Positions 15,953-22,680 of a stretch of DNA of 34,234 nucleotides are shown piece after piece. This DNA comes from Bacteroidales bacterium (GTDB taxonomy: Bacteria > Bacteroidota > Bacteroidia > Bacteroidales > Muribaculaceae). The position numbers and the translations under genes are program-made. Under the pieces are notes generated by a model. It had not been told where the DNA came from. It ran no database searches and was given only the letters and a program-made list of their open reading frames with translations. The DNA lies in the NCBI GenBank assembly GCA_004557825.1, contig SFFL01000024.1, positions 1 through 34,234 on the forward strand, read 5' to 3'. Each line of letters starts with the position of its first letter. Positions within the stretch are counted from its first letter, which is position 1.

Positions 15953-16044
15953 CTGTATCAAAACCGCGTCACGTATTATCTTGTAGGGACGCACCCCAGG
16001 TGCGTCCCTACAGGTTGATACGTTGCAGTTATATTGACACAGCC
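15953..16044. repeat. Nested palindromic repeat element C
   Basis: Outer CTGTATCAA (15953-15961) with TTGACACAG (16034-16042, one mismatch); middle ACGTATTA (15971-15978) with TGATACGT (16016-16023); inner TGTAGGGACGCACC (15982-15995) with GGTGCGTCCCTACA (15999-16012), a 14-bp perfect stem with a 3-base loop. It fills the gap between the nrdJ stop and the feoB start, so it sits in the 3' region of one and the 5' region of the other. Confidence 0.85.
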
Positions 16045-16079
16045 TTATCTATAACGATTTCTAATGTTCTATGCCGACA

Positions 16080-18623
16080 TCAGCCGCACTTGCTGGTGCC
16101 GCAATTGGTGCAGATGAGGCAACCTTCCTGATAAATCAGAGTCTCCTCACCGCAGTTGGGGCAACGCTGACCCGAAGCCTGTGTACCGTTGGGCAGATAC
16201 TTCTTCAGCGCGCGCTCCACACCCATCTTCCATGTGTTGATGCTCTGCGAGTCGAGTTCCAGACCACCTACAAGCTTGAGCACCTGATCGATAGGCATAC
16301 CGTAGCGAAGCACACCGGAAATCAGTTTGGCATAGTTCCAGTATTCGGGATTGAATTTGTCGCTGAGGCCCTCGATGGTGGTCTTGTAGCCGCGCTTGTT
16401 CACAAACTGGAAGTCGTAGCGTTTGGTGCCGTCGGGGTTCATAGCCTTGATAATCTTGCCGTGGTTGACCGACTTGGGGCAGAAGATACCATCTTCATCA
16501 TCGGCCAGACCGGTAAAGATTTCATAGGGGCGATCGTTCATCAGACCCACAAACGCAATCCACTTCTCCTTGTTGTTCTGGAAGCGGACCACATCGGCTT
16601 CAAGTTCGATGGGGCGCTTGATTACATTGGGATGGATTTCGCCGGGAGCAACAGGAGCGGGTTCCGGTTTCTTCTTCTCGATCGACACGAGCACACCCGA
16701 ACGGCTGCCGTCGCGATATACTGTGCAGCCCTTACAGCCGGAGCGCCAAGCCTCAACATAGAGTTTGTTGACAAGTTCCTCGCTCACATCGCTGGGGAGG
16801 TTGATGGTCACAGAGATGGAGTGGTCGACCCACTTCTGCACCTGACCCTGCATTCTCACCTTCTCCAGCCAGTTGATGTCGTTGGAGGTGGCACCGGCAT
16901 AAGGCGAACGGGCCACGAGCGCGTCGAGTTCCTCCTGAGTGTAGTCGGAACGCTGCTCTATGCCGTTGATTTTCATCCAGTCAAGGAATTTCGGATGATA
17001 TACGATGTATTCCTCGAATGCTTCGCCAGTCTCATCCACGAAATCGATACGGGCATCGGTGTCGGAGGGAGTGACTTTGCGGCGGCGCTTGTATACGGGA
17101 AGGAATACCGGTTCAATGCCCGAAGTGGTGCGGGTCATCAGCGAAGTTGTGCCGGTAGGAGCTATGGTTAGGCAGGCAATGTTGCGGCGCCCATGTTCCT
17201 GGATGCGCTTCCAGAGAGCCTCGTCGGCCTCCTTGATACGCAGCAGGAAGGGATTATTCTCCTCGCGCTTGGCGTCGAAAATTTCGAAAGCACCGCGCTC
17301 CTCTGCCATTGTGGCCGACGATGCGTAAGCTGCTAAGGCAAGAGCCTTGTGCACGCTCACTGAGAAAGCGGTTGCTTCCTCGGTGCCATATTTCAGGCCC
17401 AGAGCGGCAATCATGTCGCCCTCGGCAGTGGTGCCCAGACCTGTACGACGGCCCATAAGGGTTTTGCGGCGGATCTTCTCCCAGAGGTGACGCTCCGGAC
17501 CGCGCACCTCAAGCGTTTCGGGATCGGAGTCGATTTTCTCCAGGATTTTATCAATCTTCTCCATCTCCAGGTCGATAATGTCATCCATTATGCGCTGAGC
17601 CTTGGTGATGTGTTTGCGGAAGAGGTCGAAGTCAAATTCAGCCTTGTCGGTGAAGGGGTTCTTCACATATGAATAAAGGTTGATGGCCAGCAGACGGCAG
17701 GAGTCGTAGGGGCAGAGGGGAATCTCACCGCAAGGATTGGTGGAGATGGTGCGGAAGCCCAGGTCGGCATAGCAGTCGGGGAGCGATTCGCGGGTGATGG
17801 TATCCCAGAAAAGCACACCGGGCTCGGCCGACTTCCAGGCGTTGTGGATAATCTTTTCCCAGAAAGCTTTTGCATCGATTTCTTTCACCACCTCAGGGTT
17901 GTCGGAATCCACGGGGAAGGTCTGACGGTAAGGCAAACCTTCTGTGGCAGCGCGCATAAAATCATCGTCGATACGCACCGATACGTTTGCGCCCGTAACC
18001 TTTCCTTCGGTCATCTTGGCGTCAACAAACGATTCTGAATCGGGGTGCTTGATCGATACAGTGAGCATCAGCGCTCCGCGACGACCATCCTGAGCCACCT
18101 CGCGGGTGGAATTGGAGTAGCGCTCCATAAAGGGCACAAGGCCGGTGGAGGTAAGTGCGGAGTTTTTCACCGGCGAACCTTTCGGACGTATGTGGCTGAG
18201 GTCGTGCCCCACACCGCCGCGGCGCTTCATCAGCTGCACCTGCTCCTCGTCGATGCGGATGATACCGCCGTAGGAGTCGGGGGTGCCCTCCAGGCCAATC
18301 ACAAAGCAATTGCTCAGCGAGCTTACCTGGAAGTTGTTGCCGATGCCGGTCATCGGGCTGCCCTGCGGCACGATGTAGCGGAAATCTTTCATATAGGAAA
18401 AGATCTCCTCTTCCGACATAGGATTGGGGTACTTGGCCTCAATACGTGCTAACTCCGAAGCTATGCGGTGGTGCATATCGTCGGGGGTAAGTTCGTAAAT
18501 GTTGCCGAATGAGTCTTTCAAGGCATACTTGCTCACCCATACACGGGCGGCAAGCTCATCTCCACCGAAATATTCCAGCGTGGCATTATAAGCCTGATCG
18601 TAGGTATATGTTTTTGATTCCAT
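16080..18623 (-). CDS. nrdJ: Adenosylcobalamin-dependent (class II) ribonucleotide reductase
   Basis: 847 residues. It makes deoxyribonucleotides using a cobalamin-derived radical and needs no oxygen. Visible motifs: STNPCGEIPLCPYDSC in the active-site region, IAPTGTTSLMTRTTSGIEPVF, the late conserved HSISVTINLPSD and GCKGCTVYRDGSRSGVL, and a C-terminal Cys-rich tail (CPNCGEETLIYQEGCLICTNC, then GTSKCG) that should relay electrons or bind zinc. A TSCPD-type region lies before the tail. The leader is short (~13-18 nt) behind an exact TATCTTTG. The class III system nrdD-nrdG lies just beyond a divergent nitroreductase. Repeat element C follows its stop. Confidence 0.94.
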   Translation of the reverse strand: MESKTYTYDQAYNATLEYFGGDELAARVWVSKYALKDSFGNIYELTPDDMHHRIASELARIEAKYPNPMSEEEIFSYMKDFRYIVPQGSPMTGIGNNFQVSSLSNCFVIGLEGTPDSYGGIIRIDEEQVQLMKRRGGVGHDLSHIRPKGSPVKNSALTSTGLVPFMERYSNSTREVAQDGRRGALMLTVSIKHPDSESFVDAKMTEGKVTGANVSVRIDDDFMRAATEGLPYRQTFPVDSDNPEVVKEIDAKAFWEKIIHNAWKSAEPGVLFWDTITRESLPDCYADLGFRTISTNPCGEIPLCPYDSCRLLAINLYSYVKNPFTDKAEFDFDLFRKHITKAQRIMDDIIDLEMEKIDKILEKIDSDPETLEVRGPERHLWEKIRRKTLMGRRTGLGTTAEGDMIAALGLKYGTEEATAFSVSVHKALALAAYASSATMAEERGAFEIFDAKREENNPFLLRIKEADEALWKRIQEHGRRNIACLTIAPTGTTSLMTRTTSGIEPVFLPVYKRRRKVTPSDTDARIDFVDETGEAFEEYIVYHPKFLDWMKINGIEQRSDYTQEELDALVARSPYAGATSNDINWLEKVRMQGQVQKWVDHSISVTINLPSDVSEELVNKLYVEAWRSGCKGCTVYRDGSRSGVLVSIEKKKPEPAPVAPGEIHPNVIKRPIELEADVVRFQNNKEKWIAFVGLMNDRPYEIFTGLADDEDGIFCPKSVNHGKIIKAMNPDGTKRYDFQFVNKRGYKTTIEGLSDKFNPEYWNYAKLISGVLRYGMPIDQVLKLVGGLELDSQSINTWKMGVERALKKYLPNGTQASGQRCPNCGEETLIYQEGCLICTNCGTSKCG

Positions 18624-18640
18624 AGTCGATTTTAACTTCG

Positions 18641-18648
18641 CAAAGATA
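18641..18648 (-). promoter_or_regulatory. -7 element of nrdJ
   Basis: TATCTTTG on the minus strand is an exact TAnnTTTG match 18 bp before the nrdJ ATG, giving a very short leader. No clear TTTG sits at -33. Confidence 0.45.
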
Positions 18649-18670
18649 AAAATATTTCACGAAAACTCCC

Positions 18671-18678
18671 TACATTTG
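18671..18678 (+). promoter_or_regulatory. -7 element of the nitroreductase gene
   Basis: TACATTTG is an exact TAnnTTTG match ending 51 bp before the chosen ATG at 18730. No good -33 box is visible. This and the nrdJ -7 box are 22 bp apart back to back, so the two divergent promoters overlap. Confidence 0.4.
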
Positions 18679-18729
18679 CACATACAATTTATCAACATTC
18701 CAACAATAAAATTTTACCCCTTTTTATAT

Positions 18730-19488
18730 ATGGCTCACAACGATTATTTCAGCTCCCGACGCACCATCCGCAAGTATTCCGACCACGCAGTTTCCCACGA
18801 ACTCATCGACGAACTTTTACTTAAAGCATCACACGCACCTACCACAGGCAATATGCAGCTTTACAGCGTGATAGCTGCTTGGAGTGTAGAGGACAAAAGG
18901 CAGCTCTCCCCTGCCCATTTCGGTCAGCCGCAGGTGGAAAATGCAGCCGTAGTTCTCACCTTCTGCGCCGACTTTCACCGCTTTTCCCGCTGGTGTGAGG
19001 AGCGCGATGCCGAACCGTGCTATGATAACCTGCAATCATTTATGGCAGCGACACTTGACACTATTGCCTTCGCGCAACAGTTTAATACTTTGGCCGAACA
19101 GGCCGGGCTGGGTGTTTGCTGGCTCGGGACTACAACTTATAATGCTCAGGAAATTGCATCGGCGCTGAATATGCCGCCATTGGTGGTTCCGATTATTACA
19201 TTGACCGTAGGATACCCTGCTGAAGATGGAGTTGATGTAGGCCGTCTGCCCCTCGAAGCTATTCGTCACGAGGGTAAATATTGCGATTATTCCGGTCAAA
19301 GAATCAACGAACTTTATGCCGAAAAAGAGGCGCGAGCCGACTCCCGTATGTTTGTAAAGGAGAATGGGAAACATACCCTTGCACAGGTATTCACCGATGT
19401 ACGTTATCCCCGCGCCAACAACGAAGCTTTTTCCGAAAAATTCATTTCGTATCTCCAGTCATCCGGATTTATGCCGAAAACGTTGTGA
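18730..19488 (+). CDS. Nitroreductase-family flavoprotein
   Basis: 252 residues from the ATG at 18730; an upstream TTG in frame (18676) is rejected because it overlaps the likely -7 box and adds an atypical N-terminus. N-terminal FMN-binding pattern YFSSRRTIRKYSDHAVSHEL, then LLLKASHAPTTGNMQLYSVI, a middle LAEQAGLGVCWLGTT and PIITLTVGYPAEDG match NfsA/Nfs-type enzymes that reduce nitro groups or quinones with NAD(P)H. No signal peptide. It is flanked by, and divergent from, nrdJ and convergent with nrdG (14-bp gap). Its natural substrate cannot be told. Confidence 0.88.
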   Translation: MAHNDYFSSRRTIRKYSDHAVSHELIDELLLKASHAPTTGNMQLYSVIAAWSVEDKRQLSPAHFGQPQVENAAVVLTFCADFHRFSRWCEERDAEPCYDNLQSFMAATLDTIAFAQQFNTLAEQAGLGVCWLGTTTYNAQEIASALNMPPLVVPIITLTVGYPAEDGVDVGRLPLEAIRHEGKYCDYSGQRINELYAEKEARADSRMFVKENGKHTLAQVFTDVRYPRANNEAFSEKFISYLQSSGFMPKTL

Positions 19489-19502
19489 GAAACATTTCTT
19501 TT

Positions 19503-20060
19503 TCAGAAATCTGAATGCCAGGGCTCCGGTTCTGTCAAAGCCAACGATGGTCCCACTGCAATCAGGCGTTGATTAGATGAGCCGCGGAAGAGCAGCGACA
19601 AATCGCGGAGCGATTCCACGAAAGGCCCGTCGACAAGCACTTCCAGATACGGAAGTATGGCCGACATCTGCTCGGAGCGACAAACATCCTCCCACAGGAA
19701 GCCTGTATAGCACCAGATAGTGTAGCCGCGGCGGCGCAACTCGGCCGCGAGCAGCGTCAGCGTCGGCATCTGATACAGAGGGTCACCGCCGGAGAATGTA
19801 ACGTTGAAACCGCTGCGGTCGATTTCGTCGCAGATCTCATCTATCGTCATATCGCGGCCGGCATCGAATGGCCACGACTGCGGATTATGACAGCCGGGGC
19901 AGCGATGGTCGCATCCGGCAAAATAGATAGAAGTACGTAAGCCCGGACCATCTACCGATGTTCCGGGCACTATATCAATTACGCGAAGCGTGGGGCTCTC
20001 CCCTTTCTGCTGTGAGGCAGAAGCCTCTCCGGCAGATTCGGGATTGTTCTGTTGCTGCAT
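19503..20060 (-). CDS. nrdG: Anaerobic RNR activating protein (radical SAM)
   Basis: 185 residues. It uses a 4Fe-4S cluster and S-adenosylmethionine to install the glycyl radical on NrdD. The cluster motif is CX3CX2C with Cys50, Cys54 and Cys57 (YFAGCDHRCPGCHNPQSW), preceded by VPGTSVDGPGLRTSIYF and followed by GGDP (SGGDPLYQMPTL). The first ~22 residues are a low-complexity Gln/Ser/Ala extension not usual in the family. Its ATG is 63 bp after the nrdD stop on the same strand, so one operon. The stretch between them carries a perfect copy of the last 20 bases of nrdD. Confidence 0.95.
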   Translation of the reverse strand: MQQQNNPESAGEASASQQKGESPTLRVIDIVPGTSVDGPGLRTSIYFAGCDHRCPGCHNPQSWPFDAGRDMTIDEICDEIDRSGFNVTFSGGDPLYQMPTLTLLAAELRRRGYTIWCYTGFLWEDVCRSEQMSAILPYLEVLVDGPFVESLRDLSLLFRGSSNQRLIAVGPSLALTEPEPWHSDF

Positions 20061-20062
20061 TT

Positions 20063-20143
20063 TTACTTGTGAACTACGCGGTATAACTTTCGCACTATAT
20101 AGCCATACATAGGCTAATAAGCCTTACTTGTGAACTACGCGGT
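20063..20143. repeat. 20-bp direct repeat of the nrdD 3' end placed before nrdG
   Basis: TTACTTGTGAACTACGCGGT occurs at 20063-20082 and 20124-20143. The second copy is the end of nrdD including its stop (it codes RVVHK then TAA on the minus strand). The first copy ends 2 bp before the nrdG ATG. The 41 bp between them can form small hairpins (GGCT/AGCC). Confidence 0.85.
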
Positions 20144-22331
20144 CTTTCAGTTCTGCGAGTTTGGCTGAATTCCAGCGGTCGGTGGTGCCGACAAGGTAGC
20201 CGGTGATTCGCTGCAGTTTGTCGATGTTATGACCGTGGCAGTGCGGGCACTCCGTGAGGTTCTCCTGGGCATCTTCATACCCGCAGTCCATACAGCGGTT
20301 GCGGTTGTGGTTCACCGAGCAATAACCCATATTGTTCTTATCCATCAGGTCTACGATATCGGCAATAGCCTGGGGATTGTGGGTGGCGTCGCCGTCGATT
20401 TCCACATAGAAGATATGTCCGCCGCGGGTAAGTTCGTGGTAAGGAGCCTCTACCCGAGCTTTATGTGCGGGCGAGCACTTATAGTAGACCGGTACATGGT
20501 TGGAGTTGGTGTAATAAACCTTATCGGTGATACCCGGCAGGATGCCGAATGTCTTGCGATCCTTGGTGGTAAACTTACCGGAGAGACCTTCGGCGGGTGT
20601 GGCCAGTACGGAGAAGTTGTGGTTGTATCTCTCGGAGAATTCGTTGACGCGCGAACGCATATGCGACACTATGCGCAGGCCCAGTTGCTGTGCCTCTTCC
20701 GATTCGCCGTGATGCTTTCCGGTAAGGGCTACCAGACATTCTGCCAGTCCGATGAAACCGATACCGAGGGTGCCCTGGTTGATTACCGACTCGATGGTAT
20801 CATCCTTGCCAAGCTTATCGGCGCCCACCCACAGGCGATTCATCAGCAGCGGGAACTGCTTGGCCAGCGCTGTCTTCTGGAAGTTATAGCGGTCGCAAAG
20901 CTGACGGGCGGTCAGTTCAAGCATATCGTCGAGTTTCTTGAAGAAAAGTTCGATGCGTTCCTGCGGATTGCAGACGGGCATACACTCGATGGCGAGTCGC
21001 ACGATATTGATGGTGGAGAAGCTCAGATTGCCGCGACCGACTGAGGTCTTGTCGCCGAAGCGGTTCTCAAACACACGTGTGCGGCAACCCATTGTAGCCA
21101 CTTCATACATATAGCGCTTGGGGTCGTCGGCCTTCCACAGTTCGTGCTGATTGAATGTGGCGTCAAGGTTAACGAAGTTGGGGAAGAAACGGCGGGCGGT
21201 CACCTTGCAGGCTTCGCGATAAAGGTCGTAGTTGGGGTCGCCGGGCAGATAGTTCACGCCGCGTTTCTTCTTCCAGATCTGAATCGGGAAGATGGCAGTA
21301 GCGCCATTGCCCACACCCTCGTAGGTCGACTGCAGGAGTTCGCGAATTACGCAACGTCCTTCGGCAGAGGTATCTGTGCCATAATTGATTGAAGAGAACA
21401 CTACCTGGTTGCCGCCACGCGAATGAATGGTGTTCATATTGTGAATAAACGCCTCCATCGACTGGTGAACACGGCTTACGGTGCAGTTCATAGCGTGCTG
21501 GCGCCAGCGCTCCTCCCCTTCCAGGCCGTCGAGCGGTCGTTTCAGGAAGTCGTCGACCGGAGCATCATAGAGGTGCGAGAGGTCCACACCAGCAAGTGCC
21601 TCAATTTTCTTCAGTTCCTCAATATAAGATGAACGCACATAGGGAGCGAGGTAGAAATCAAAGGCCGGGATAGCCTGACCGCCGTGCATCTCATTCTGCG
21701 CAGTTTCCAGCGAGATACAGGCAATCACGCTGGCTGTCTCGATGCGTTTTGCAGGACGTGATTCGCCGTGACCGGCAACAAATCCGTTATCGAGAATATG
21801 ATTGAGCGGATGCTGCACACAAGTCAGCGACTTGGTGGGGTAATAATCCTTATCATGGATATGCAGATAGCCGTGACGCACAGCATCGCGTGCTTCAGCC
21901 GAGAGCAAATAGTCGTCAACGAAAGGCTTGGTGGTCTCGGAGGCGAACTTCATCATCATTCCCGCGGGGGAATCTGTGTTCATATTGGCGTTCTCGCGGG
22001 TGATATCGTTGTTCTTGGCCTCAATGATTTCAAGGAAGATATCGCGGGTTTTGGCGCGGCGTGCTATGCTGCGCTGGTCGCGGTAGGCGATATATCGCTT
22101 TGCCACCTCCTTGCGGGGCGACTTCATCAGTTCCAGCTCCACGCGATCCTGAATCTCCTCCACTGTCATCTGCTCCCTGCCGGAAATACCTATACGGTCG
22201 GATATTTTCTGGATAAGCGCTTCATCCTCGCCAAGAGGAGTGGTGAGCATAGCCTTGCGAATGGCGGCCTTGATTTTTTCTTCGTTATAGCCGACAACAC
22301 GGCCATCGCGTTTGAGAACTGTCTGAATCAT
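20124..22331 (-). CDS. nrdD: Anaerobic (class III) ribonucleoside-triphosphate reductase
   Basis: 735 residues. Residues ~1-90 form an ATP-cone (IQTVLKRDGRVVGYNEEKIKAAI), the dATP/ATP allosteric switch. The catalytic barrel includes HGGQAIPAFDFYLAPYV and FSSINYGTDTSAEGR; two Cys pairs, CMDC and CPHC, near the C-terminus make the zinc site. The glycyl radical is predicted at Gly711 in RITGYLVG. It is followed by its activase gene nrdG on the same strand. A near-ideal promoter lies ~70 bp upstream, itself preceded by an A/T-rich stretch with repeated motifs. It is the strict-anaerobe route to dNTPs, next to the B12-dependent one. Confidence 0.97.
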   Translation of the reverse strand: MIQTVLKRDGRVVGYNEEKIKAAIRKAMLTTPLGEDEALIQKISDRIGISGREQMTVEEIQDRVELELMKSPRKEVAKRYIAYRDQRSIARRAKTRDIFLEIIEAKNNDITRENANMNTDSPAGMMMKFASETTKPFVDDYLLSAEARDAVRHGYLHIHDKDYYPTKSLTCVQHPLNHILDNGFVAGHGESRPAKRIETASVIACISLETAQNEMHGGQAIPAFDFYLAPYVRSSYIEELKKIEALAGVDLSHLYDAPVDDFLKRPLDGLEGEERWRQHAMNCTVSRVHQSMEAFIHNMNTIHSRGGNQVVFSSINYGTDTSAEGRCVIRELLQSTYEGVGNGATAIFPIQIWKKKRGVNYLPGDPNYDLYREACKVTARRFFPNFVNLDATFNQHELWKADDPKRYMYEVATMGCRTRVFENRFGDKTSVGRGNLSFSTINIVRLAIECMPVCNPQERIELFFKKLDDMLELTARQLCDRYNFQKTALAKQFPLLMNRLWVGADKLGKDDTIESVINQGTLGIGFIGLAECLVALTGKHHGESEEAQQLGLRIVSHMRSRVNEFSERYNHNFSVLATPAEGLSGKFTTKDRKTFGILPGITDKVYYTNSNHVPVYYKCSPAHKARVEAPYHELTRGGHIFYVEIDGDATHNPQAIADIVDLMDKNNMGYCSVNHNRNRCMDCGYEDAQENLTECPHCHGHNIDKLQRITGYLVGTTDRWNSAKLAELKDRVVHK

Positions 22332-22397
22332 TTTAATTTAAGGTGTAAAGCAAAAACGATATAATATGTGTGACCGGAATGCCGACCAACACCGCCA

Positions 22398-22429
22398 CAA
22401 AGATAGAAACAATATCCCGAATCGGCAAA
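22398..22429 (-). promoter_or_regulatory. Promoter of nrdD-nrdG
   Basis: On the minus strand TTTG (22426-22429), exactly 20 bp, TATCTTTG (22398-22405): a perfect -33/-7 pair of the Bacteroidetes type. The leader would be ~60 nt. Confidence 0.75.
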
Positions 22430-22444
22430 CTATTTTGTATAAAT

Positions 22445-22549
22445 TTTTCAAAAATATTTTCGTTTTAGAAAACTTTTCATCTCCTTAAAATTTCCACACC
22501 CCTATCTATCAATCGTTTACAAAATATTTTGGAAAACTTTTCAAAAATA
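22445..22549. repeat. A/T-rich repeated motifs upstream of the nrdD promoter
   Basis: This lies in the 349-bp gap between nrdD and valS. TTTTCAAAAATA occurs at 22445-22456 and 22538-22549, AAAATATTTT at 22451-22460 and 22521-22530, and GAAAACTTTTCA at 22468-22479 and 22532-22543. Possible operator or bent DNA. The rest of the gap holds the nrdD promoter and the valS terminator; no gene was seen. Confidence 0.45.
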
Positions 22550-22617
22550 CAAATCGCAAAAACGCTTATTATATCCAAAAAGAAATTTTCATTTCGCCTT
22601 TCACAATCATAAAGCAA

Positions 22618-22650
22618 GCCACCTGCTGCATATAACGCGCAGCAGGTGGC
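22618..22650 (-). terminator. Hairpin terminator of valS
   Basis: GCCACCTGCTGC (22618-22629) and GCAGCAGGTGGC (22639-22650) form a 12-bp perfect stem with a 9-base loop, 30 bp past the valS stop. The minus-strand tail TTGCTTTATG is only partly U-rich. Confidence 0.7.
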
Positions 22651-22680
22651 CGTAAGAAATTAAATATAATGTCAAGGTAA

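Noticed and set aside
15943..15960. TACAGTTG (minus strand) as the feoB promoter
   Set aside because: One mismatch to TAnnTTTG, no -33 box at proper spacing, and the sequence is part of the repeat element arm.
13438..16044. Repeated palindromes as a CRISPR array
   Set aside because: Copies are dispersed over kilobases, are not regularly spaced and have no spacers or cas genes.
16071..17171. Long open frame (366 codons) on the plus strand opposite nrdJ
   Set aside because: It is antisense to a clearly identified RNR with intact motifs, and its translation shows no recognisable domain. Long opposite frames are expected from the codon bias.
18676..18730. Upstream TTG start for the nitroreductase
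   Set aside because: It overlaps a TAnnTTTG element and adds 18 residues not typical of the family; the ATG at 18730 begins right before the expected N-terminus.
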